Assembly: GCF_003171515.1 (NCBI RefSeq)
Contig: NC_089399.1
Coordinates: 62,001 to 126,000, forward strand
Direction: 5' to 3'
Origin: Pyrenophora tritici-repentis
Lineage: Eukaryota > Ascomycota > Dothideomycetes > Pleosporales > Pleosporaceae
Length of the DNA stretch: 64,000 nt
Shown here piece after piece: positions 55,968 to 64,000 of the stretch. The notes under the pieces were generated by a model. The model was not told the origin of the DNA and did not search any database. It worked only from the letters and a program-made list of their open reading frames with translations. The position numbers and the translations under genes were made by a program. Every line of letters begins with the position of its first letter. Position 1 is the stretch's first letter.

Positions 55968-56709
55968 GGTGATGGTGAGCTCAAAGGGCCCAGCGCCGTG
56001 TGGTAGAGACTCTTCACCTGCGCCAACGCAGGGTAAGGTAGATGGCGTCTTTTTTATCGCGGCCTGTCAGCACGGGCGGGGATGACAGCGCCGTCAACGT
56101 GCTCGTACGGTATGTCTTCGGGAGTCTGCCGACGTCAGAAGCGGACATATGAGACTCCGCAGCGACCGAAACAAAGAGCAACAGAGATGGAAACGGAAAA
56201 AGAGTGAAGTAAAGGACCGGCGACAACACAAAAGACAGTGGGCAGTGGTCAGTCGACACCAAAAGGGAGTCGTAAGTGTCCGGGGGTAACAGGGCCCAGG
56301 ATACCTTTTGGAAAGCTATCTAGGGCTCTTCCGGACTACTATGCGCCCACACAGCCACAGGGAGCCAAAGAGCTGACGCGCTCCCAAACCTTGGCTTGCC
56401 GCTAGCCGCCTCAAGATCAGCGCCTTTGTCCGAATCACCGTCTTTTGTCGGAGCTTTCATGTCGCCATGACAGTTGAGTCTGCAGCCGCAGCTCTAGCAC
56501 ATGTCAGGACAGCCTTGTAAGGCCTCCCATCTGAAACTCTACAAAAAGATGCCACCTCGGAGGCCTTGGCCCCCCCCCCTTCAATCCTGGCCCCAGAAGT
56601 TGTGGCGCAGTCGTATCGCGCGCCACGACGGCCCAGTTAGCGCCATGGCGATCATTTCATTTTGTCACCGCTGCAAGGCCCGACTCTCTACATCTATTCC
56701 TGTATCGCA
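55968..56709. other. Divergent promoter region
   Basis: 742 bp between the divergent phosphatase and hydrolase genes, with a run of C at about 56571-56580. No gene is seen; an open frame upstream of 56710 continues the hydrolase frame but has no support as coding. Confidence 0.5.
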
Positions 56710-58483
56710 ATGTTTTCCCTATTTGCCGGCGAGAAGCCGCAGCCCAAAGCCGCAGAGGCTGCCATTCAGAAGATTTCAACCCTCTCCGCAACCCAATTGT
56801 CGCGTTTCGAGCGTCTTCCCCAGGCCCAGCGTTATGCCATCATTGGCGCCGCCTCGGTCGGCGGCCTATCTCTCCTCTGGGCATTGACAGCCTCATCAAA
56901 GTCTGCCAAACGCCCGCCGATCCGCTCCCCGAGGGACTCATTACTCCCCGAGCTTTCTGATGAGGATGCTGCCGAGCTACCGTATCATCCAGCCGCGTTA
57001 CCAGGAGCCCGCGATGTCAACACTCCGTTTGGTTCCATTCGCGTCTATGAATTCGGCCCAAGAGATGGAGAAAAAGTCCTTCTAATCCATGGCATCTCTA
57101 CGCCGAGCATCGCGCTGACAGATCTTGCGCACAAATTGGTTGGGAGGGGTCGACGTGTCATGCTATTTGGTGGGTCCCTTTCTTGTTGTCACCCGTCACT
57201 AGTTTGCCTCTTGCAATTTTACCTCGTCATTTCCGCCGTCTTGACCAATGTCTTGGAAAACTTCCATGTCCAAATTAAGAGGAGAAATTGCCTTGCGATA
57301 TGTCAGATCTGTCGATTCAACCCCACGTTAAAGTTGGAACGATGGATCGTCCATTCCCCTTCTGCCTTACTCTTTTCGGCAAGGGGCCCGCCAGCCCTAC
57401 CTAACGGTGGGCCACGTGCACGACAGCTGCTCCCCCCACGTGGGATCAGCAAAAAGTCCATGCTGCATGCTCGAAACGCCAGGTTGATTAAACTTTACAA
57501 AAAGCAAACGCTAACCACTATTGACAGATCTTTTTGGCCGCGGCTACTCGGATGCACCTTCCCCAGACACGACCAAGTATGACTCCACCCTTTACACCAC
57601 ACAGGTACTACTTGCTCTGCAGTCCTCGCCCATTCACTGGTTAAACTTCACCATTGTCGGCTACTCATTTGGCGGCGTCATCGCCGCTGACTTTACTTCC
57701 TACTTCCCCAACCTAGTCAAGGGACTCGTGCTCGTCGCCCCGGGAGGCATCATTCGCAAATCACATGTCTCCATATCGAGCAAAATGCTCTACAACAGCT
57801 CCTGGATGCCCGAATGGATGGTCCGTAGCCTGGTAGCAAGCAGACTCTGGACGGGCGCCAAGGTGGTAGAAAACGACCCCGAGGCTGTCGAACACGCCGA
57901 GACAACGACTACAACTGCAAGCGAAGGCAACGCAACATACGTGTCGAGCAACCAAATGCTTTTGCCCGGAAACCCATACAGTACCGTGTCTTCTGTTGTA
58001 GATTGGCAGATCAAGCACCACAAGGGTTTCGTCCCGGCATTCATATCCACCGTCCGCAACGCCCCCATTTACAACCAACACGATCGCTGGGCTGTCATTC
58101 GCGAAAATATCGAGGCGCATGCCGGTCCGCTAAAAGAAGTCTGGCTCGTTCTCGGCGAAACCGATCCCATTGTTGTTGCCGACGAGGTTACAGAGGACGC
58201 GCGCACGGTTCTGGGTGAAGACAACGTACGCGTCAAGGTGCTAGATGGTGTAGGCCATGAAGTGGCAATTGAGCGCGCCGACGATATCGTCAGGGTTGTG
58301 CGAAGGATCGATGGCAAGAGCGAGGTTGTACGGGAAGTTGCCGAAGACTACAAGCCTGAGAGACATGAGAAGGCGGAGAAGGCGGAGAAGCCAGAAAAGG
58401 AGAGCAAAGAAAAGAAGGAGAAGAAGAGTTCGAGTCGGAGGAAGCATGGCGGGTCCCATGCTGGCTCTAGCTCAAAGCAGTGA
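56710..58483 (+). CDS. Membrane-anchored alpha/beta hydrolase
   Basis: Exon 1 is 56710-57169 and exon 2 is 57528-58483, joined as RVMLF-DLFGRGYSDAP across a long 358-bp intron; 471 residues. An N-terminal hydrophobic helix (YAIIGAASVGGLSLLWALTA, about residues 38-57) probably anchors it. The alpha/beta-hydrolase fold shows LLIHGIST (oxyanion HG), GYSFGG (nucleophile Ser), GETDPIV (acid Asp) and GHEVAI (catalytic His). The last 60 residues are a Lys/Glu-rich, highly charged tail (AEKPEKESKEKKEKKSSS). The substrate is unknown; a lipid- or ester-directed activity is likely from the family. A start at 56662 upstream in frame is possible. Confidence 0.85.
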
Positions 58484-59235
58484 ATGTGGATGGAACGACA
58501 ATGATGACGACGATGACGATTGTAAGAATGGAAGAACTGATATCACGAATCTACCCCAAAGAATGGAAACGTTTCAAGATGTAAAGAAATATAGCAACAA
58601 AAGAAGAATAAAACAAATCAACGCAACTCACAAATATACACATAGTGTCTGTTCACAACAGGCGAGGATGACACAAGATTGCATTTTCCCCTGGACGTTC
58701 ACTGTTGCCAAGAACTAACAACCTAGACGAAACCCTCGACACAGTCAATCACCCGCACTTGTTCTCCATCGGCTGGTCGATCATCACTGGTAGGCAATTC
58801 CTGACGATCCGGTTCTTTGTGCCGAACAGTTTTAGAACAAACGTCAATGCAGCTTACTCTCTCTCGGTACGCCGTCGATCACCGAGCACCCGGGACGGGA
58901 GGAGGGCGGAGGGATATACTTAGTAGTGTACATAGCGACTCTGAGAAGGTTAAAGAATAACGCCTTTAAAGATAACTAACTGTTGCGATAGCCAAGTTAA
59001 GGTGTAACATCGCACGACACACTTAAAAACATACACCTAGACAAGACAAGAGATCTACCCAACACCAACGATACGACCTATACAAACATCATACGACACC
59101 CCCTTCCCCAACCACACCACCGAAAACCCTCACACCCACCGTACACCTCCACAGCATCCGCGCCATCCCGAGCCAACACTTCTCACACCCAGTCAAGTAC
59201 ACGGTGAGAACCAGAGAGTCATCGCCGGTTTAAAA
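58484..59235. other. Intergenic, no gene seen
   Basis: 3' flank of the alpha/beta hydrolase. It starts with a GATGACGACGATGACGAT-type microsatellite near 58500 and is otherwise plain. Confidence 0.5.
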
Positions 59236-59716
59236 ATGCCGATAACAACATCGTCTCGGCATCCACGTAAGCAAAACGTCACAAAGGTAACTCACCCGAA
59301 AAAAAGGCCTATTCCAACGAGTGCTGTATCAGAGGAAGCGAGACAGTAACGACGATCCCTTTGCTTACGCCGTTAGACATAAAAGGGTCTGCCCGCCCGC
59401 GCTTTGTACCACGCGTTAACTACACACATCTAACTACACACATCTAACTACACACATCTACACATATCTGTCAACTCAACGCCTTTATATATATACACAC
59501 ACACACACACAACTCCAGTCCAGCACAGAAACGCGCTTCCTCCTCGCCACCTTCGGCGCCGCCGTCCCCAATCCAGTCGCAGCGCCCGAACCGCAGACCT
59601 GCAAACTCTGCCATGGAAGTGATGGCGGAGGCCCGATTACCTGCGCTGACCCAGACAAGCTAGGGCAGCCGTGTGATAGAGGCTTTCAATATAGTCCTCC
59701 AGGACGCCCGATGTAA
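59236..59716 (+). CDS. Candidate Cys-rich small secreted protein
   Basis: An open frame at 59531-59716 reads TRFLLATFGAAVPNPVAAPE, then PQTCKLCHGSDGGGPITCAD and PDKLGQPCDRGFQYSPPG, ending RPM and stop: a hydrophobic signal-peptide-like core, an Ala/Pro cleavage region and four cysteines in a compact domain. It has no ATG of its own. A small exon at 59236-59266 (MPITTSSRHP, donor GTAAGC) and an acceptor CACAG at 59524-59528 match in phase and would give 72 residues. The N-terminal exon is the weak part: the acceptor lacks a strong pyrimidine tract, and the start codon may instead have been lost (pseudogene). No known family; secretion is inferred. Confidence 0.42.
59417..59458. repeat. Three tandem 14-bp units
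   Basis: TAACTACACACATC is repeated exactly three times, followed by a degenerate TACACATATC and a CA run near 59490. It lies in the putative intron of the Cys-rich gene, and the CTAAC strings could serve as branch sites. Confidence 0.85.
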
Positions 59717-61217
59717 TGGGTAGTTGAGTAGAGGAGGAGGGGTAAGAGGGATGGTGGTAGGAGAGATGGATAGAAAGGGGTGGTAGGAGAGAGGGTGGAT
59801 ATGTATCTCGAGAGGCGGTCGCTATCGAGTTGAGAGACTGAATAGACTATGCCCAATCCAGCCCCAATCCCCGCCCTAGCAGGCTGCAACTCTTGCTGCA
59901 ACAATGGAATCCCCAGCTTAAACCCCAAGGATTTTGTCTGCTGTGATAGGGGGCCGCTGTTTGGGGTGCGTTGCAATCTGTAGTTGGAATAAACTGAACC
60001 GAACCGAATTGCTTTGGAGTGTTGGATAGTTTAAGTAGGAGAAGGAGGAGGATGATAGGGAGTAAGGGAGGCTGGGAAGTTAGTGTGGGGAGTTGTTTGC
60101 TGACGAGTGGGGTAGGGTAGGATGGGTTAAAGCCTTGGTGGATACACAAGCGGGAGGAAACCACGATTGGCAAGTAGGAAAAAAACACAAATAAACATTT
60201 ATCCCGTCGAAATATGCCACTCAAGACACCATCGCAAAGGCCATGGCCGTCTACCACATCTACACAAGAATCCAAATGTGACTACATTGTGAACTGTCGG
60301 ATCGTGAGTATCGGTAGAGGCGTCGGCTGCTTGACACTTCGGCCCGACTTCGGCCCACCTTGCGCAGAGCTTAGGTGTACCTTCGTAGCAGCTATGTTCG
60401 TAGACAATCAAAACAAATACCAATACCAGTCATCAGAAGAACCTCGTTGTTGCTATTCACCCGTACGATCGTACAAGGCCTACCAACATGAACACCTATA
60501 AACACACAGATACGCAACACAACCCTTTTCCATCGAACGTTACTGACCATGGGAAAATATCCCCGAAATCCTTACGTGACGTACGTGCTAGTATACTATA
60601 CCAGCGTTTGCCTGTGTGAAATGTACTACACTCTACCGTTGGTGTTGTTCTATAGACCAATTTTAAAAGGGCTATGAATGCTACCTAGCATCACAGGAGG
60701 ATTCGGCGAAACTACGTGCGTTCATTTGCAATGAGGAGGGCTTGTTATTTCAAATATGTATGTGTGTTAGCAATAGAATTGTAGGATTTGTGTTTATATA
60801 GATGTGTGATGGTAGCGAGGTTGGAGTCGCGATGGCCGTGTTGATCTTCAACGCTTAGTGACTGAATATAACAAGAACTTATTATCTGTTTTGTTTCCTA
60901 GAGTTGTTTAGATTGGAAAGGATGTTGGTGTAGTTTGAGAGAGGGTTGTGTGTGTGTGTGTGGACGGGTAAGCTAGGACGGATAAGGTAAGCTATATGTA
61001 GTCTTTGTATAGATACGGGATATGCCGAGTAGGACTGGGAGTAGGAAGAGTAACGTATTTACGACGATGACACAAATGCACAACATATGCATGCTCTATC
61101 AAAGTCAAACAATTAATCATAAACCTCATTCATTCCATAAAAGATATATACACAGAAGAAGCCAATCCCCAACCACCTTATCCCGCAAACCCTACCCATC
61201 CCATCAACTACCCCCAT
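59717..61217. other. Intergenic, no gene seen
   Basis: 1.5 kb with short ORFs in all frames, none protein-like. It contains a GGAGGAGGA-type purine-rich stretch near 60040 on the plus strand and a GTGT run near 60950. Confidence 0.5.
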
Positions 61218-61969
61218 CTACCCACTCCAAACCGCCGGCCCAGGCGCCGTATAACTAGTAGGAACCGGGTAGTAAATGTTAATCATAATGCCCGGATCCG
61301 TCGCCTTATACGCGCCCGGAAAAGCCACCTTCGGCCCGGGACTACCGTTCCCGCCATTCTCAACCTTCAACTGCGCACAACTAAGGTAAAACTGCGCGCC
61401 GCCGGCGGAACCCGCAGAATGCAGCGCGATGTGTTCACCGCGGAGCAAGTACTCGCCGCTGGGCAGCGATTTCGGCAACGTGACGTCGACTTCTGTTTTA
61501 CCGTTTGATGGCCACGTGAGCTGGCCGCCGGAGAAGGAGGGGCCTTGGCTGTAGATTTTGAACCATTCGGTACCCGAGCCGTCCCAAGTGGCGGCGGTTT
61601 TACCAGACGGCACTTTGGCGAGGTAGAATTGGAGGGTTCCTGGGTGCGAGATGGAGGTTGCGGCTGTGAAGCCGACGGTGTCGCCGGCGTTTACGGTGTA
61701 GGTTTTTGATCCGGTGCCCGGGGAGAGCTCGTAGCAGCGGATGGCGTTTGATGTTACGTCTGTGACGGGGCCTGGGGAGGGCATGTTAGTTTTTTGATGG
61801 GTGTGGGAGTAGACGAGTAGGTAGACGTACCGTTGGATTGGTAGTTTGATGTCTTGCGGACGTAGGCCCATTGGCCGGTCTTTACACCCTTGACGGTGAG
61901 TTCGGGGAGCGTGTAGTGTGCGCTGGCCGTGCTGGCGACAGCGAGGAGGGCGGCGAGACTGTACTTCAT
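61218..61969 (-). CDS. AA9 lytic polysaccharide monooxygenase (LPMO)
   Basis: Exons 61831-61969 and 61218-61771 (59-bp intron) give 230 residues. A signal peptide (MKYSLAALLAVASTASA) ends just before His18, which becomes the N-terminal His of the mature copper-binding histidine brace (HYTLPELTVKG). The second brace His lies in TSISHPGTLQFYLAKV, and the conserved GEHIALHSAGSAGGAQFYLS region carries the axial Tyr in QFYLSCAQL. AA9 enzymes oxidatively cleave cellulose or related glucans outside the cell. There is no carbohydrate-binding module; the protein ends shortly after the core, in a Pro-rich tail. The gene is isolated between gene-poor stretches. Confidence 0.93.
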
Positions 61970-62738
61970 CTTGCTGTTGGATGATCTTGGATGAACTGTG
62001 ATGATGAATAAAAACGAGGCTATGAGACTCCTCTATATATACAATTTCCTAGAATGGCGTCGTCGCAGCTGTCACACAAGTCCGCCAGGGTGGGGGTTCT
62101 AAATTGCAGTACAAAGTACCCATTACTTGGGCGTGTGGTACTTCATTCCGGCGAGGCTTGCGCACACGATCCATGGCGTCGTTGCGGCGGGTAAACGTTT
62201 GGTAGGCGTTGGCTGCTGCCGAGCATGGCTTTCGAAACAATGGAGCTAATGACAATTAATTGACAAGAGACATATTCATGTTTAGATGAGCTTGGTGGCG
62301 CTAGCCGAGGTCATTGGCCCAGTGTTTTATGCCTTGGCCGGTAGTCGAAACGCATGACCCGTGGGATATATTGCCTTGGTCCGTCTTTGTGCACCTGATA
62401 GATTGCTGCAGCCTTGCTATCCGTGGAAATTGACGGAGGCGCCTACTCGAGAGCTTCCATACATGTCGCTTGGGCGCGCAACCGATGCGGAGATATTAAA
62501 AGTAGAGACAGTTACACTGTGACTTGGCGTAAAGGTGCAGTAAGGGAAACCCGGGACGACGCTATGAATTACTATCGACCACGAAGCTTATATCCGTTAC
62601 ACCCGAGTCCAACTGCCTAAGTAGGACGTGATGATACATGATACAGTGGGGCATAGAAACATGTACCTGTTGATCGAGCGATCGTCGGTAATGCCGCAAT
62701 AATTCAGGCACGCAATGTGGGCTCAGAACATGTGGATC
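61970..62738. promoter_or_regulatory. Upstream region of LPMO gene / 3' flank of COX10
   Basis: 769 bp. A TATATATA string at 62034-62041 lies about 65-70 bp upstream of the LPMO ATG, a plausible TATA box. The rest shows nothing recognisable. Confidence 0.5.
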
Positions 62739-64000
62739 TTATGTGTCTCGTCTACCTTGGACGAGGGCCAAGTGTTTCTGCTCTTCTTCCTCGAGTTTAC
62801 CGACCTCATAATAGAGGTCTTCTTCATCAATGTCGGCATATCCGAATAAACTCCGGTAGATGCGCTCTCCAAGTCCCTTCTTTTGAGCCATGGCCAGAAC
62901 CATGACAATGGGAAGGTGCCAGATACTGGCCCAGAACAAACCTCTCGCTGTTCCCTTGTGCCCCCCGGCCTTCCAGAACTGCCAAGCTTTGAGCGTCATC
63001 CAGCCATTGACTGCACTGCTCGTGATTACGTAGCTCCAGTCTGTGACGCCGCAGTAGGATAGTCCGATGCAGATAGGAAACATTAGTATCGAATATCGTA
63101 ATGCGACGCGGCCGTTCATGGCGGGGTTCACCCATGCTAACATGCGATAGCCAGCGTTCTTGTACTCGTCGCGTATAGCCCAGCTGAGCGCGTTGAAGTG
63201 GGGGAATTGCCAGGCGTAGAGAAGCGCAGCGCACAGCCATCCGCCAGCGGAGCCCTCGCCGAACAGCAGCTCATCCCATGTACCGTGGTACGCATATTGA
63301 TTTGCCGCAGCCGTCCAGCCCATCAATGGTGGAATGCCTCCTACTATCGCACCGACCCAGGTGTTCAGTACATGCATGCGCTTCATGGGCGTGTAGATGC
63401 CAGCATAGAGGAAGATGTTCGCTGCGCCGAGAAAAGCAGTGGTGGGGTTCACGCCGTAGTAGAGGGCGCCTGTTCCAACAAGTCCACATGCGATGGCAAA
63501 GATGATGGCGCCTCGAGGGCTGATCAGCTTTCGCACAAGTGGTCGGTTACGCGTCCTGCTCATTTTGGCGTCGTGGGCAGGCTCCATGATCATGTTGAAG
63601 GCATTCGCCGAGGCCGAGCATAGCGCCGTACCAGATGTGAGGAAGAATAGTGTGAGGGTCGAAAGGGAGGGCGTGGCTGTTGCTGCAGGCGCAAGCAGGC
63701 CAGGAACGGGATATAGCGAGTACGCAGCCGTGGCTGTGAGGACGACGAGGAAGGACAGGCGGGGTTTCGATAGCGAAAGGTATGTAGTCAATATGCGCTT
63801 GAGCGACTGCTGCGGTAGGCTCGAGGATATGTGTGCGAGTTTGGAGGATGCATCGTGTGGAATAGGATATGCCGCTTCAGTGTTCTCTACTGCTGCTGCA
63901 TCCTCCTTTGCCTTCTTCCGCCGCCTGTGTGGTAGCACTTCATCTGCTGTAGCCGTGGCATGCTCTTTCGCTCCTAGCTGGCCATTCCCGCTCCGAATGG
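62739..64000 (-). CDS. COX10: Protohaem IX farnesyltransferase (COX10), 5' end beyond window
   Basis: The open frame reaches the right edge of the window without a start, so the N-terminus, including the mitochondrial presequence, is missing; 420 codons are visible. The UbiA-type prenyltransferase core starts at LSLSKPRLSFLVVLTATAAY. The metal/prenyl-binding motif NMIMEPAHDAKMSRTRNRPL is intact, and GIYTPMKRMHVLNTWVGAIV and the later DEYKNAGYRML are typical of COX10. Several membrane helices follow, and the C-terminus is acidic (EEDLYYEVGKLEEEEQKH). It converts haem B to haem O in the inner mitochondrial membrane for cytochrome c oxidase assembly. Confidence 0.95.
   Translation of the reverse strand, partial: IRSGNGQLGAKEHATATADEVLPHRRRKKAKEDAAAVENTEAAYPIPHDASSKLAHISSSLPQQSLKRILTTYLSLSKPRLSFLVVLTATAAYSLYPVPGLLAPAATATPSLSTLTLFFLTSGTALCSASANAFNMIMEPAHDAKMSRTRNRPLVRKLISPRGAIIFAIACGLVGTGALYYGVNPTTAFLGAANIFLYAGIYTPMKRMHVLNTWVGAIVGGIPPLMGWTAAANQYAYHGTWDELLFGEGSAGGWLCAALLYAWQFPHFNALSWAIRDEYKNAGYRMLAWVNPAMNGRVALRYSILMFPICIGLSYCGVTDWSYVITSSAVNGWMTLKAWQFWKAGGHKGTARGLFWASIWHLPIVMVLAMAQKKGLGERIYRSLFGYADIDEEDLYYEVGKLEEEEQKHLALVQGRRDT

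Noticed and set aside
59686..60275. Overlapping minus-strand ORFs with Leu/Pro-rich stretches
   Set aside because: Arise from a purine-rich plus strand (GGAGGAGGA-type); no protein-like features.
1..64000. Search for PKS/NRPS/terpene cores, CRISPR arrays, tRNA and rRNA genes
   Set aside because: None recognised by eye; CA-type and CTA-type repeats are plain microsatellites and not arrays with spacers.

Overview
The window is from a filamentous ascomycete, most likely a dothideomycete of the Pleosporales type. The evidence is short GT-AG introns of about 45-125 bp in nearly every gene, dense genes on both strands, fungus-specific families (Afi1, AA9 LPMO, Zn2Cys6 regulators, ERG4, RING-IBR-RING proteins with long disordered N-termini), candidate small secreted proteins, and an intact pogo/Fot1-type transposon. 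No PKS/NRPS cluster, CRISPR array, tRNA or rRNA was recognised. Exon coordinates were derived by hand from splice signals, reading frame and recalled family similarity; none has been tested by alignment or RNA data.

Layout. 0-2.6 kb: sparse sequence with short inverted repeats and one small secreted-protein ORF. 2.6-6.6 kb: an EF-hand protein divergent from a DENN-type Afi1 protein. 6.97-9.08 kb: a complete 2.1-kb pogo/Fot1 transposon with identical 51-bp terminal repeats and a TA duplication, inserted 54 bp upstream of the next ORF. 9-25.7 kb: housekeeping and conserved genes (membrane-anchored protein, patatin-type TAG lipase, 2EXR protein, repeat-containing protein with a 108-bp MITE-like element in intron 1, MFS transporter, small conserved protein, coiled-coil protein).

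26.4-45.5 kb is the most interesting part: a run that looks like a gene cluster for aromatic or phenolic catabolism. It contains an FAD monooxygenase fused to an acetoacetate-decarboxylase-like domain, a small unknown gene, an ALDH-fold protein that has lost its catalytic Cys and Glu, an MFS transporter, a regulator with two C2H2 fingers plus a Zn2Cys6 domain, a LigB/DODA-type extradiol dioxygenase, a CocE/NonD-type hydrolase, a small cupin and a fumarylacetoacetase-family hydrolase. In principle these could import, hydrolyse, hydroxylate, ring-cleave and hydrolyse an aromatic substrate. The order of steps and the substrate are inference. The MFS and CocE genes carry single-base frameshifts (one and two), all in six-base G/C runs.

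45.9-64 kb: a RING-IBR-RING E3 ligase, ERG4 sterol reductase, an MPDU1-type PQ-loop protein, a decayed UbiX/PAD1 flavin prenyltransferase pseudogene beside a gene-free AT-rich kilobase, a PAP2 lipid phosphatase, an alpha/beta hydrolase, a possible Cys-rich secreted protein missed by simple ORF calling, an AA9 LPMO, and the C-terminal part of COX10 running off the right edge.
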